Numbered from the stretch's first letter, positions 17,260 through 26,651 are shown. The stretch is DNA of 64,000 bases from Bog-473 sp049513455 (GCA_049513455.1 JBEKWB010000021.1:1-64000), one strand, 5' to 3'. Program-made: numbers and translations. The notes: generated from the letters alone by a model not told the origin.

Positions 17260-18546
17260 TCAGTCCCATTCTTGACTACCGCCAGGCGCCCGCTCTGCTA
17301 GTTCGCGGAACTCCTCGGGAACCCGGTCCGCACCGGAAAATACGGCAGTGGCGTAGCCAACGGCGGTCCGCCCGAATTTCTCCCGGATTGCGTCGATGGA
17401 GCGATCTACTCCCCATCTGCAGGATTCGACCCCGGACCCTGGTCGGTTGCCCTTGGTCAGCCGCCGGCCGGGAATATCGAGAGGCAGTTCAAGTTGCAGT
17501 GAATGTTCCGGGCACAAATTGGAGATCGACACGGCCAGTAGGGTGATCTCCCGTTCCCCTTGGTTGTCGGCGATGGCTGACCGGGCTAGTTGCTCGGCGA
17601 CCTCAGTCAGCGTCAGCGTCGTCGACGTGGCAACGGGCAGCGTGATCGACCGGGTCACTGAACGCAGATGGACGAAACGGACCCTTATGGTCACCGTCCG
17701 TCCGGCGAGATCTGCCTTGCGGAGGCGACCGGCCACTCGGTCGGCGAGGTAGCCGAGTGTCTCGCGGATCAGCTCCGGAGTGGCCTGGCGGCGTCCGAGC
17801 GCGGCCTGGGCGCCCATGGATTTGGACCGGGCTGGCGTCTGCACCGTGCGGGCGTCGATGTTGGCGGAAAGCGCCAGCAGCTTGGCACCGGTCGTCTGGC
17901 CGAGCAGCCTCCCCAGGATCGGACTTCCCGTGTCGGCGAGCTGGCCGATGGTATGGATCCCGGCCTCGTGGAGGCGTCGTTCTGTCGTGGGCCCGACGCC
18001 CCATATCAGCCCGATGGGAAGGGGGTCGAGGAATGCGCGCTCATCGGCTGGGTCCACCGCCACCAGGCCGTCGGGCTTGGCCACCTGTGACGCCACCTTG
18101 GCCAGGTGCTTGGTGCGTGCCACGCCAACCGACAAGGGCAGACCGATCTCGTCCCGCACCCTTCGGCGGACGGCAGCCGCGATTTCAGTCGGCGCTCCGA
18201 AAAGGTGGACGGCGCCGGCTACGTCGAGGAAGGCCTCGTCTATCGACACCCGCTCGACTTGAGGGGTGAAGTCATGGAAGACCGACACCACCTCGTCGCC
18301 AAATTGTTGGTAGCGGCGGAAGTGACCGCCGACGAAGAGGAGGTCGCCGCATAGCTGGCGTGCCCGCCAGCCCGGCATGCCGGCCCGGACGCCGTAGGCC
18401 CTGGCCTCGTAGGAAGCCGCCAGCACCACACTGCCGCCCACAGCGATGGGCCGTTCCCGCAGGGACGGGTCCAAAAGTTGCTCGACGGACGCGTAGAAGG
18501 CGTCCAGGTCGGCATGAAGGATCGTCGCCCCGCTCGCTCGCGGCAT
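17260..18546 (-). CDS. dinB: DNA polymerase IV (Y-family translesion polymerase)
   Basis: The protein has about 428 residues. Catalytic motifs are ILHADLDAFYASVEQ near the N-terminus and VSIDEAFLDV near residue 110. The thumb HhH segment (WGVGPTTERRLHEAGIHTIG) and a little-finger domain follow. It copies damaged templates at the cost of fidelity. I start it at ATG 18546; upstream in-frame codons would run through the LexA box at 18564-18579. The position of that box, 18 bases before the start, means the gene is SOS-controlled. No beta-clamp motif could be picked out with certainty. Confidence 0.93.
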   Translation of the reverse strand: MPRASGATILHADLDAFYASVEQLLDPSLRERPIAVGGSVVLAASYEARAYGVRAGMPGWRARQLCGDLLFVGGHFRRYQQFGDEVVSVFHDFTPQVERVSIDEAFLDVAGAVHLFGAPTEIAAAVRRRVRDEIGLPLSVGVARTKHLAKVASQVAKPDGLVAVDPADERAFLDPLPIGLIWGVGPTTERRLHEAGIHTIGQLADTGSPILGRLLGQTTGAKLLALSANIDARTVQTPARSKSMGAQAALGRRQATPELIRETLGYLADRVAGRLRKADLAGRTVTIRVRFVHLRSVTRSITLPVATSTTLTLTEVAEQLARSAIADNQGEREITLLAVSISNLCPEHSLQLELPLDIPGRRLTKGNRPGSGVESCRWGVDRSIDAIREKFGRTAVGYATAVFSGADRVPEEFRELAERAPGGSQEWD

Positions 18547-18563
18547 CACGCCTTGGAGACTAG

Positions 18564-18579
18564 TCGAACATATGTTCGA
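18564..18579. promoter_or_regulatory. LexA (SOS) box upstream of dinB
   Basis: TCGAACATATGTTCGA is a perfect 16-base palindrome and an exact match to the CGAAC-N4-GTTCG consensus of Gram-positive and actinobacterial LexA. It lies 18 bases upstream of the dinB start and should repress it until DNA damage. Confidence 0.9.
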
Positions 18580-18686
18580 TTTCAGACGGGCGACGCCCGC
18601 CGCGAGGTTGCCTCGATCCAAAGGGGGCTTTGCCCAGGAAAGTCCTGGTGAGAGCCTCTTGGAGGTGCCCGGCTGAGGCTCCTGAA

Positions 18687-19202
18687 TTAGCGCACCCGCT
18701 GCAGAGCGGCATTGACGACCGACAAGTCAAAAGCTTCGGGGTCAAAGGGGCGACCCGCCCAATCCACGTAGCCGGGATGCTCGTCGTGGCGGGGGTCGCC
18801 AAAGGAATCGAGTAGGTCGCGATAGCCGCTGGTTCCCCCGCAGTCCTCCGGCGGGCAGGCGCCCCGACCGTCGATGCACACGGCGAACTTGAGGATCACC
18901 GGGACGGGATCCACCGACTCGACGACCACCTCGTGGCGCCAGGAGTCTCCGAAGTCGTACTCATAGAAGAAGCGGGACCGTCCGCTCACCACGTCGGAGA
19001 ACACCACGGAATCTTCGTCGATGTCGTCATCTTCCCAATCGGGATCCGGCATGCCGTAACGCTCGCCGTCGATCTCGAAGATGTGCAGGTGGCAGTCCTC
19101 CCATCCCATGGCGGCCTGGAAGATTGCGTGGAGCTTCGACAGCTTGATCTCACCGGGTACCAATAGCCGACGCCAAATTGCCGATGCCGCGTCCATCAGC
19201 AC
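18687..19202 (-). CDS. Plasmid pRiA4b ORF-3 family protein
   Basis: The 171-residue protein shows the family pattern AIWRRLLVPGEIKLSKLHAI, FYEYDFGDSWRHEVVVE, CIDGRGACPPEDCGGTSGY and HPGYVDWAG. Function is unknown; members occur on plasmids and chromosomes. The usual first ten residues before IWRRL are replaced by a short unrelated stretch, so the start (GTG 19202) may be a secondary one after loss of the original N-terminus. Its stop lies just upstream of the dinB control region. Confidence 0.85.
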   Translation of the reverse strand: MLMDAASAIWRRLLVPGEIKLSKLHAIFQAAMGWEDCHLHIFEIDGERYGMPDPDWEDDDIDEDSVVFSDVVSGRSRFFYEYDFGDSWRHEVVVESVDPVPVILKFAVCIDGRGACPPEDCGGTSGYRDLLDSFGDPRHDEHPGYVDWAGRPFDPEAFDLSVVNAALQRVR

Positions 19203-19422
19203 AATGTGCAGCTGCTATGCCGTTTTGCTTGGTCTACTTCGTGACTGGGCGACCATGTCTCCAGATTATGAGAGCGACCTGATTGCTTGGACGGGACGCT
19301 CGCGCAAATGAGCACTTGCCTGAGGTAGTGGTAGCACCATCGCCGAGGGTCGGGTATCACCCTTGGAAGCTCCCTGCACTGGCCGCAAGCTGAGGTCAAC
19401 AAGGAATGAAGGAGGAGACGCA

Positions 19423-19674
19423 ATGAGTAGCGAACTCTCGGCGAAATTTGACCAGGTGGTCAGGGGTCGGAACTTGATCATTATTGCCGTGTCAGACATC
19501 GTACTTTTCCTAATTGCGAATATCGCGTATGGAGGAGGCAACCAACACGGGCTTCGCAACAACGTGTCCAATGTTGCGTGGGCTGTGTTCCTGGTCGGCT
19601 TCTTCCTGCTGATCCTGTTTGGAATCGCCTACATTGCTCAAGTGATACGGCGGCGGGCCAAGGCGCACACGTAA
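19423..19674 (+). CDS. Small two-helix membrane protein
   Basis: The protein has 83 residues. Hydrophobic segments are at about residues 19-35 (LIIIAVSDIVLFLIANI) and 52-74 (VAWAVFLVGFFLLILFGIAY), and it ends in a basic tail IRRRAKAHT. ATG 19423 is chosen because AAGGAGGAG lies six bases upstream. I do not recognise the family. It is isolated from its neighbours by more than 150 bases. Confidence 0.7.
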   Translation: MSSELSAKFDQVVRGRNLIIIAVSDIVLFLIANIAYGGGNQHGLRNNVSNVAWAVFLVGFFLLILFGIAYIAQVIRRRAKAHT

Positions 19675-19859
19675 CGTCTGGCCCCTCGAGCTGAAGAGCA
19701 TTCAGAGATGCGCGCGGCTCGCCTGCCTGGTCCGAACGGAGGCTCCCGGCTCGAGGGGTAAGTTCGTTGCGGTCGTTGGTGCTGCCACGTACTTGTCTGA
19801 CGTACTGCCCTCCTTGGAGGCCGACGATCGACCAGTAACACTGGGCAAGGGAGGTGATC

Positions 19860-22268
19860 TTGGGCGCTGTCTTGCTGGTATTCCGTAGTGAGTTGCGCCG
19901 TCGGTGGCGATCGTGGCTGATCCTGGTCGTCCTCATCGCCGTCGTGGGAGGCCTGGCCCTGGCCGCCGTGGCGGCCGGGCGTCGTACTGCCTCGGCCTTC
20001 CCTCGCTTCGTCGCCGCTCACGGTTATGACGTCTATATTTTCAATGACAAGCCCTTGCCGAGTCTGACCCGGCTCCCCGGTGTCGCCTCCGTCACCAGCA
20101 TCGTCATTCCCGGGTACGGACAACCGACGTGTGCCTGTACCCATGTCATCAACTCCTCTGATTTTTACGTCAACGAGCTGACGCCTACGGCATTGGACCG
20201 GGTGGTGAAGTTGGTCGCCGGCCGCAAGCCCGACCCGTCTTCGCCAGACGAAGTGCTGGCCTCCTTCACGCTCCAACAGGATTACGGGATACATGTCGGA
20301 TCATCCCTACGCGTCCCGTTCTACGCATCGTCGCAAGGGGCGGCGCTCAACAGCAACGAGGCGGTCGCACCGACCGGGCCGACCCTGACGTTGCACGTCG
20401 TAGGCATAGCAGCGGCCGAGTTCGAGTTCCCGTCCGGTACGGGACCCGAGTACGACGTGTTCACGACGCCGGCCTTTGCCCGTGCGGTGAACCACCGGAC
20501 GCTGGAAGCCTCGGTGTACCTCGTCCAGCTCCGACATGGGACTGCCGATCTCCCCCGATTCGCAGCCGAAATCACTCCCCTGCACGTCATATACGTCTCG
20601 AACCAGGACGCATCCGCTCAGGCCGTCGCGGCGTCGATCCACCCCCAGGCCGTGGGTTGGTGGATACTCGCCTTATTTGCCGCGCTGGCTGGGCTGGCGG
20701 TCGTCGGGCAGGGACTCGGCCGCCAGAGCATCGTAGAGAGCGAGGAGTACCCAAAGCTGGTGGCCCTCGGTCTACCGCGGCGCCAACTCATCGCGTTGGG
20801 CACGACACGAAATCTCATAGTGGCGCTCGCAGGAGCGGCCGGAGCCGTCGTAGTCGCCTTCGCCCTGTCCCCGCTTGCTCCCGTCGGCGAAGCGCGCCTG
20901 GCCGAGCCCTCGCCCGGTTTGGCCTTCGATCCCCTCATCCTCCTGCTTGGCGCGCTGGCCACCGTGGTCGTGGTCGTGGTCCTGGGCCTGTGGCCCTCGA
21001 TACGCGCCTCGCGCGTCCGAGCCGGGGGTAGCCCGTACAGCCAATTCCGGCGGTCGTCGATCGTGGCTCATCTGGCCGCCACCGGCGCTCCTCCGAGCGC
21101 GGTGATCGGCATCCGTCACGCACTGGAGCGGGGACGGGGTGCCGCTTCCGTCCCGGTGGGAACCGCGCTTTTCGGCACGGTCATCGCAGTCACCGCTCTT
21201 TGTGCCACCGCAGTCTTCGGCGCCAGCCTTTCGCACCTGACGGCGACGCCCGCGCTTTACGGTCAGGACTACCAGATCACCTTTTCGAGCAATCAGGGCA
21301 ATCCGACCAAAGAGCTCGCCCAAGTGGAGAGCGATCACGCCGTCACCGAGATCATGGTCGGCACGAGGGATGAGGTGTCGATCAACGGGGTCAGCGTCCT
21401 TACGGTGGCAGGCAAGGCCGTCCGCGGCCCTCTGCTGATTTCGACGGTCAATGGCCACGCTCCTTCCGGCGACGGCGAAATATCTCTCGGCGACACTACG
21501 CTCCATCAGGTGGATGCCCACCTAGGGTCCATGGTCCATGTCACCTTCCAGGTGCCATCCGGCGGCACGCGCACCGCTTCGTTTCGCGTCGTCGGGACGG
21601 CGTCCTTTCCCAGCGACTTCGGCCTCGGGGGCCTGGGTACGGGGGCGGCGTTCACCTTCGCCGGCTATCTGGACGCCCTCTGTCCGCCTGGACCGGCGCA
21701 GACTTCATGTTTGAGCGCGTACCGCGCCAATGAACAGTTCGTCGTCGTGGTGAACACAGTTCCTGGTGGGGCGGGACGGGCCGACATCGCCCACTACCTC
21801 CGCTCCTACCCGGGCATCGCCCAGTTGCCCGATACCCCGGTCTCGCTCGTCAACTTCGGGGAAGCGGTGAACTTCCCGCTCATCCTCGGCTTCGTGCTGG
21901 CTCTGTTCGGCGCAGCAACGCTCCTGCACCTCCTTGTGGTCAGCGTGGCTCGACGTCGGCGCGAGATCGGGCTCTTGAAGGCGCTCGGTTTCGTCAAGAG
22001 TCAGGTTGGGGCCACGGTGTGCTGGCAGGCGAGCACGGTTGCCGCGGTGGGGGTCATCGTCGGTATCCCTTTGGGCCTGGCCGGAGGGCAGGCCGTGTGG
22101 CGGGCTTTCGCCACCAACCTGGGTGCCGTACCGGTATCCGTCGTGCCAGTCGAGATGGTGGCCGCGCTGGGGGTAGGTGTGCTCGTGGCGGCCAATCTGC
22201 TCGCCATGGTGCCGGCTGTGGTAGCGGCCCGATCGAAGACCACCGCGCAACTCCTCCGTGCGCTGTAG
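19860..22268 (+). CDS. FtsX-like ABC transporter permease (MacB-type)
   Basis: This is a large permease of about 802 residues, with an N-terminal helix after a basic start (FRSELRRRWRSWLILVVLIA), a long extracytoplasmic region, and FtsX domains around residues 260-370 and 680-800 (the latter with RRREIGLLKALGFVKSQVGA). TTG 19860 is preferred because GGGAGG lies five bases upstream; a GTG at 19854 overlaps that ribosome site. Such permeases normally pair with a LolD/MacB-like ATPase, which is not adjacent. The substrate, lipid or peptide, is unknown. Confidence 0.88.
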   Translation: MGAVLLVFRSELRRRWRSWLILVVLIAVVGGLALAAVAAGRRTASAFPRFVAAHGYDVYIFNDKPLPSLTRLPGVASVTSIVIPGYGQPTCACTHVINSSDFYVNELTPTALDRVVKLVAGRKPDPSSPDEVLASFTLQQDYGIHVGSSLRVPFYASSQGAALNSNEAVAPTGPTLTLHVVGIAAAEFEFPSGTGPEYDVFTTPAFARAVNHRTLEASVYLVQLRHGTADLPRFAAEITPLHVIYVSNQDASAQAVAASIHPQAVGWWILALFAALAGLAVVGQGLGRQSIVESEEYPKLVALGLPRRQLIALGTTRNLIVALAGAAGAVVVAFALSPLAPVGEARLAEPSPGLAFDPLILLLGALATVVVVVVLGLWPSIRASRVRAGGSPYSQFRRSSIVAHLAATGAPPSAVIGIRHALERGRGAASVPVGTALFGTVIAVTALCATAVFGASLSHLTATPALYGQDYQITFSSNQGNPTKELAQVESDHAVTEIMVGTRDEVSINGVSVLTVAGKAVRGPLLISTVNGHAPSGDGEISLGDTTLHQVDAHLGSMVHVTFQVPSGGTRTASFRVVGTASFPSDFGLGGLGTGAAFTFAGYLDALCPPGPAQTSCLSAYRANEQFVVVVNTVPGGAGRADIAHYLRSYPGIAQLPDTPVSLVNFGEAVNFPLILGFVLALFGAATLLHLLVVSVARRRREIGLLKALGFVKSQVGATVCWQASTVAAVGVIVGIPLGLAGGQAVWRAFATNLGAVPVSVVPVEMVAALGVGVLVAANLLAMVPAVVAARSKTTAQLLRAL

Positions 22269-22294
22269 ACCTGCACATGGGCGGATTCAGGCCA

Positions 22295-23510
22295 CTAACG
22301 AGAATCTGGTTGGCGCTTCCGTCGGCGGACAATCGTGGTCGACACGCCCCACGCGGCCAACCCGAAGAAAGGGAGAGCTACCGCGTAGGGGACCTCAGGA
22401 GTTTCGGCTGGAGGGCCGGCAAGGTTGTTCTCAGCCAAGGTTTGGGTGTCTCCACTCGGTTCGTCCAGGTAATAGCCCACCGCTTCGCACAATCCCGCAT
22501 CCGTGCAGGAAATGCCCTGGAGCTGGGCTTCCCCTGTTCCTTCGTTGGCGCTCGAGACGGTGCCCCACGCGCCACCGGTGTCCGTTTCAACCAGAGTCTG
22601 CACCTCCTCGTCGGAGGTCCCCGCAGCGGTGCAGTTGTCCAAGCTGCCGACGCAAGAGACTGAGAACAGATCAGACCCCGGCACTTCTGCGACAGGAGCG
22701 TCCGTGAAACTGCTTCCATCCCATGACTCAATATCCGCACCCTGTGCGTCTTCTCCCGTGACATCGCAATCGTTCACGGCGACGCAGGACACGCCATTGA
22801 ACTCGCCCGTGCCAATTTGATTCCAGAAACTGCCATTCCAAGACTCCACAATTGAGCCAACCGCTAAACACTTACTGGCGGTAGCACATGACACGCTGTT
22901 GAGCTGATACCCGGGATAGAAGAAGTCATACTGAGTCCATTGCAACCCATTCCAGACCTCGGCGAAGGAAACATATGCCCCATAGGATCTGTCAAGGAAG
23001 CCAGACCTCGGCGAAGGAAACATATGCCCCATAGGATCTGTCAAGGAAGCTTCCAACAGCAACGCAGTCATTGACGTCCGGACAAGAGACGGAGGCCAGT
23101 CCACCGCTGTTCTCGTCCACCAACGAGACGCTTCAAGTTGGTCCGTTCCAAGTCTCCACCAGAGGGGATCCTTCGGCGCTCCCTACGGCCACACAGTCGT
23201 CGACTGCGGGGCATGACACGCCGCTGAACGAATTCCCTTTGGCGAATTCCGGATTCAGGCTGGGTGAAAGGCTCCATTCAGACCCATTCCAAAGCTCGGC
23301 AAGAGTCCCCGAAGCGTTTTCTTGATAAGGGTCATCAGCCGTTGTACCCACTGCCATACACATGTCGGCACTTACGCAGGATACGCCCGCCAGCGAGTCG
23401 GCCAGCGCCCAATTGTCAGGGCTGGGAACAATCCCAAAAGTGACCTGGTCTGCACCAGCAGTGGCGGCGAAGAATAGGAAACAGGTTCCAGCGACAATCG
23501 CAATTGCCAT
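22295..23510 (-). pseudogene. Secreted, membrane-anchored cysteine-repeat protein with two disabling lesions
   Basis: Seven copies of a SVSCxxxxxCxAVG-like motif are readable on the minus strand, each with two cysteines, for example GVSCPAVDDCVAVGS and SVSCATASKCLAVGS. A signal-like helix (MAIAIVAGTCFLFFAATAG) precedes them. A C-terminal TPEVPYAVALP stretch, a membrane helix and RRRKR follow them. Reading is broken by TGA at 23133-23135, where relatives have Trp (WNGPTW), and by a 49-base tandem duplication at 22952-23049 that shifts the frame. Removing one copy and restoring Trp gives one continuous surface protein of about 390 residues. The start codon is uncertain. Confidence 0.75.
22952..23049. 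repeat. Perfect 49-bp tandem duplication inside the cysteine-repeat gene
   Basis: Bases 22952-23000 and 23001-23049 are identical, each beginning CCAGACCTCGGCGAAGG and ending GTCAAGGAAG. As 49 is not a multiple of three, the duplication causes a frameshift. Removing one copy brings the two halves of the gene into the same frame. Confidence 0.95.
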
Positions 23511-23611
23511 GCTCTTCAGCGAGGAGGTGACAACTCGAACGGCGCGCGTCTCCGTGAAGCACGCGTGACAAATGCGCGAACGATCTTCGGAACTTGCTCC
23601 ATAATGACAAT

Positions 23612-24157
23612 GTGCTGTCTCGAGTGCCGGGAGAAGGTCGCTACTCCCGATTGGAGCGTGAGCAGCGGTGGCTCCTGGACGCACTTCCGCGCGTCCGACA
23701 TGACCCCGTAGAGATTCTTGATCATTATTTGACCGACACCCGCTTGCGATTGAGGCGCATGCAATCCGACAACGAAGTCCTCTGGAAGCTCGGTCAAAAG
23801 GTGCGAGAGCGGAGCGGACTTCCCGAACGGGTAAAGCTCACGAACCTCTATCTCAGTGAGCAGGAATATTTGGCATTGATCAATCTGGATGCGAGGATGC
23901 TGAGCAAGACCCGATGGCACTGGGAATTCTCTGGTCGATCCATGGCCGCGGACGACTCCCACGGTCCCCTCGCTGGTCTCGTACTTGCTGAAGTGGAACT
24001 GGGCCTCAATGATGAGCGACTCGCAATGCCACCCGGTGGGATCGCAGATGTCACCGACGACGATCGATTCTCGGGGGGCGCTCTCGCCTCGCTCAGCGAA
24101 CAAGGTGCGCAGGATTTCATGCGTGTTGTTGATCGGATGAGTGCCCCTCGTCATTGA
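23612..24157 (+). CDS. CYTH-like domain protein
   Basis: The protein is about 181 residues long. The N-terminal YSRLEREQRWLLDAL takes the place of the ExExK signature strand of CYTH/triphosphate-tunnel enzymes. It is followed by basic and acidic strands typical of the tunnel: YLTDTRLRLRRM, VLWKLGQKVR, RMLSKTRWHW and GLVLAEVEL. Family members hydrolyse inorganic triphosphate or thiamine triphosphate or bind nucleotides. The acidic pattern here is looser than in characterised enzymes, so catalysis is not certain. GTG 23612 is used; TTG 23594 is an alternative. Confidence 0.7.
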   Translation: MLSRVPGEGRYSRLEREQRWLLDALPRVRHDPVEILDHYLTDTRLRLRRMQSDNEVLWKLGQKVRERSGLPERVKLTNLYLSEQEYLALINLDARMLSKTRWHWEFSGRSMAADDSHGPLAGLVLAEVELGLNDERLAMPPGGIADVTDDDRFSGGALASLSEQGAQDFMRVVDRMSAPRH

Positions 24158-24327
24158 GAGTGACCAAACCTGGGGGTGGATCTTTTGCGATATAGGTCTT
24201 TGTGCCCAGTGCGTCACAGGACCTATTCCTCTGGTGCGTGAGCCCGCTGTTTCCTACGGTGGGAATGCTCGGAGAGATTGCCTCCACACACCTGACGCGT
24301 CGCGACGCTCGGTCGAAAGGACATCGA

Positions 24328-24558
24328 ATGATCACCGCCGATATCCACGCAGAGTTGATCGCGGCATTTCTCGGCGATGACGAACCCTGTTACGGCGAGT
24401 GCCAGTGTGCCGCGTGTCGGGCATTGCTCCCGCGGTCGAATGCCTATGAGCGAACCATCTATCTCCGAGCAGCCGCTGTGCCCGACCCGCCGACCCGACT
24501 GACGGGGCGACGCGATGAACGCGCGACCAAGAGCACATCGTCACCGTCGGCGCGATAG
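24328..24558 (+). CDS. Small protein with a CxxxCxCxxC motif
   Basis: The protein has 76 residues and starts at ATG 24328 with GAAAGGA seven bases upstream. The segment EPCYGECQCAACRALL has four closely spaced cysteines that could hold a zinc ion or an iron-sulfur cluster. The rest is helical, then Arg/Ser-rich. I do not recognise a family. The good ribosome site and the cysteine pattern are the reasons for calling it a gene. Confidence 0.45.
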   Translation: MITADIHAELIAAFLGDDEPCYGECQCAACRALLPRSNAYERTIYLRAAAVPDPPTRLTGRRDERATKSTSSPSAR

Positions 24559-24645
24559 TGGGGAGCGGCGAGCACCCACGGCCGCCGCAGTCTCGACCAC
24601 CCGATTCGTCTTTCAAATCAGTCTCCTGCTGCCCAGGGTGAGCAC

Positions 24646-25224
24646 TTACGTCTCGTGGAGAATCCGGCGCAGCGCGCCCTCGGCATCCGAAACCATGGTT
24701 CGGACCACGTCAGTGGCGGAGAGAGATTCGGTGATCAGATCAATAGCCTCGCCGGCCCAGACGGGAACGACCCGCATATCACCACTTTGTTCAGCCCGAC
24801 GGTATTCCGCCCTTGCCGCTGCATCGGCAGTGAGGTCGACTTCACGGCCGCGCCATTGCTCGAGAAACTCATTTCGAATTGTCCTGCCGGTGTAGCGGGC
24901 CGGCCACGCAACACCTCGAGCAATGTCGAACACGCCGCTGCGCTCGGTGTCCTCGCCGTGGCCATTGAGCACTGCTTTGACGACTTCGGAATCGACGAGG
25001 GCTTCTTCACATGCGTTGAACCTCGTACCGACCAGGACCCCGGCCGCACATTCGATTTGTGGCCCAATCCACTCGAAGTCGCTTCGCCCTCCACCGATGA
25101 GACCGAGGCCACCGCCGTTGGATACGGCGGCGGCCAAGGCCCCTCCGGCCGACCCACCCATTGGAGCCGACACAATCGGGTTGTCGATTCCCATGATGTC
25201 GGTGAATTTCGTTCGCAATGCCAT
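24646..25224 (-). pseudogene. Nitronate monooxygenase/NPD-like flavoprotein with internal deletion
   Basis: The N-terminal 50 residues match the family FMN barrel start (FTDIMGIDNPIVSAPMGG, NGGGLGLIGGG). The next residues jump to the C-terminal part: GVLVGTRFNACEEALVDSEV, FDIARGVAWPARYTGR and VVPVWAGEAIDLI. Intact relatives have about 320 residues; here there are 192. The missing 125 or so residues are barrel strands 3-7 with the catalytic His region. The junction is near 25045-25065 and stays in frame, so a short protein may still be made but should be inactive. ATG 25224 is a typical start. Confidence 0.75.
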
Positions 25225-25315
25225 TTCCTACGCCCAGTCTGCGATTGAGGCAAGAGTGCGCCGGCTATCGGGGTCTGAGTTCATCCAGACATCGAGAGGG
25301 TTCGCATCGAACGAA

Positions 25316-26272
25316 CTATGCGACGTCCAACTGGCGCCATGAACGGATGACCCGGAGCACTCCGAACATGCCGGCGCCCGAGGCGATCGTCATCACGATG
25401 AGTACGCCCAGGAGGTTGGCGGCCCATGGCGAGGGGGAGCTCCCCATCGGGGTACCGGCCAGGAACCAGGGAGCGGTCGTCGCCATCGACCCCCACCAGA
25501 AAGCCGCCGCTGCAGTCATGAGGGGCATGCACAACCCCACCGAGACAGCCAGCACCCCGGCGACCTTGAGTTGGCCCGACCGGATGTCGAGACGACGGGT
25601 GACGGCGACGGCTGCCACCGACCAGGTGGCAACTGCGGCGGCGAACAGGACCGCGGCGATCACGAAGAAGAGTTGGTACCACCCGAACCCGGTGTTGCGC
25701 TGGTGGCTCGTGAGATGGCTGGCCCACACGCCTAAGCCCCCAACAACTGCAGCGGTCGCCAACGTGGTGATCACGGCCCACTTCACTCGCCGCCTGATCG
25801 CCGGCCACCCTCCGGCCCGTACGAACTTGACGAAGGTGGGAAGGAGGGCAACCGCCGCGAGAGCCATCGCGACACCACAGGCACCGGCCAAGCTCGCCAG
25901 CAGATTGAAGGAGACCGCGGGCAAATGTCGTGGGCCTCGCTGAAAGGATTGATCCCAGTGCTCGCTGATCTTGGCGAAGGCGACGCCGGGGATGACGAAC
26001 AGCGCAAACGCACAAAGGACGGTCAGGGCGCCACCCCTCACCCGCTCTGACGGCACCGAGTTGCCGACGAGTCCGGCGTCGCGCAGTCGCTCGTTCAACC
26101 CGGACCGGGCAATCGACAACCGGTACCGCATGTCCGGTCGCCTTCCTCCGAGGTCATCTTCAATCATCGCGATGAATTCGTCGCCGTAGCGGGCCCGCCA
26201 CCGGGCCGGGTACCAACGAAGTAGGAATCGGCTCGTGGGGCCGGTACCCCTCTGTATTCCGTCGGTGCTCAT
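25316..26272 (-). CDS. Multi-pass membrane protein paired with a PadR regulator
   Basis: The protein has 318 residues. Residues 15-45 contain FLLRWYPARWRARYGDEF, an amphipathic motif found at the start of many actinobacterial membrane proteins that follow PadR genes. Six or seven hydrophobic segments come after residue 80. Function is unknown; such pairs often relate to envelope stress or export. The ATG at 26272 overlaps the PadR stop by four bases (ATGA), showing an operon. Confidence 0.85.
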   Translation of the reverse strand: MSTDGIQRGTGPTSRFLLRWYPARWRARYGDEFIAMIEDDLGGRRPDMRYRLSIARSGLNERLRDAGLVGNSVPSERVRGGALTVLCAFALFVIPGVAFAKISEHWDQSFQRGPRHLPAVSFNLLASLAGACGVAMALAAVALLPTFVKFVRAGGWPAIRRRVKWAVITTLATAAVVGGLGVWASHLTSHQRNTGFGWYQLFFVIAAVLFAAAVATWSVAAVAVTRRLDIRSGQLKVAGVLAVSVGLCMPLMTAAAAFWWGSMATTAPWFLAGTPMGSSPSPWAANLLGVLIVMTIASGAGMFGVLRVIRSWRQLDVA

Positions 26273-26643
26273 GTCGGGCTGCCGGCGATTCTCGGACCGC
26301 GGCGAGGGACGGACACCTTGTTGGCCACGGCCAGACGTCGTGCACCTTCATCGGCCAGACGCTGCATCTCATCCACGGCCTCGGCGAGATAGGCCGACCC
26401 CGTGGCCGAGATCCGATACGGACGCCGGCGGTCACCCGACTCCAGGGGCTCGATGAGGCCTCGCTCTTCGAGTCGGGTGATGGCGCCGTAGAGGGCGCCC
26501 GGACCCAGGACGACTCCGGCAAACCCTTCGATGTCCTTCGAGAGGGCGTGCCCATGTTTGGGCCCGCCGGCCAGGCTGGTGAGGATCAGGATCGGAGGAT
26601 CGTTGGGCCGTTGTCGTGAGCCGTTGATGGTTGCTCGTGGCAT
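26269..26643 (-). CDS. PadR family transcriptional regulator
   Basis: The protein has 124 residues with the PadR winged helix: ILILTSLAGGPKHGHALSKD, then LGPGALYGAITRLEERGLIE and RRRPYRISATGSAYLAE. Members repress their own operon until a small molecule binds the dimer. It is the first gene of a two-gene operon with the membrane protein downstream. An inverted repeat just upstream of its start, at 26652-26671, is the likely operator. Confidence 0.9.
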   Translation of the reverse strand: MPRATINGSRQRPNDPPILILTSLAGGPKHGHALSKDIEGFAGVVLGPGALYGAITRLEERGLIEPLESGDRRRPYRISATGSAYLAEAVDEMQRLADEGARRLAVANKVSVPRRGPRIAGSPT

Positions 26644-26651
26644 GACAGGAG

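Noticed and set aside
23133..23135. TGA in the cysteine-repeat gene as a recoded Trp codon.
   Set aside because: Neighbouring genes use TGA as an ordinary stop and TGG for Trp, and the same gene carries an independent frameshifting duplication, so inactivation is the simpler reading.
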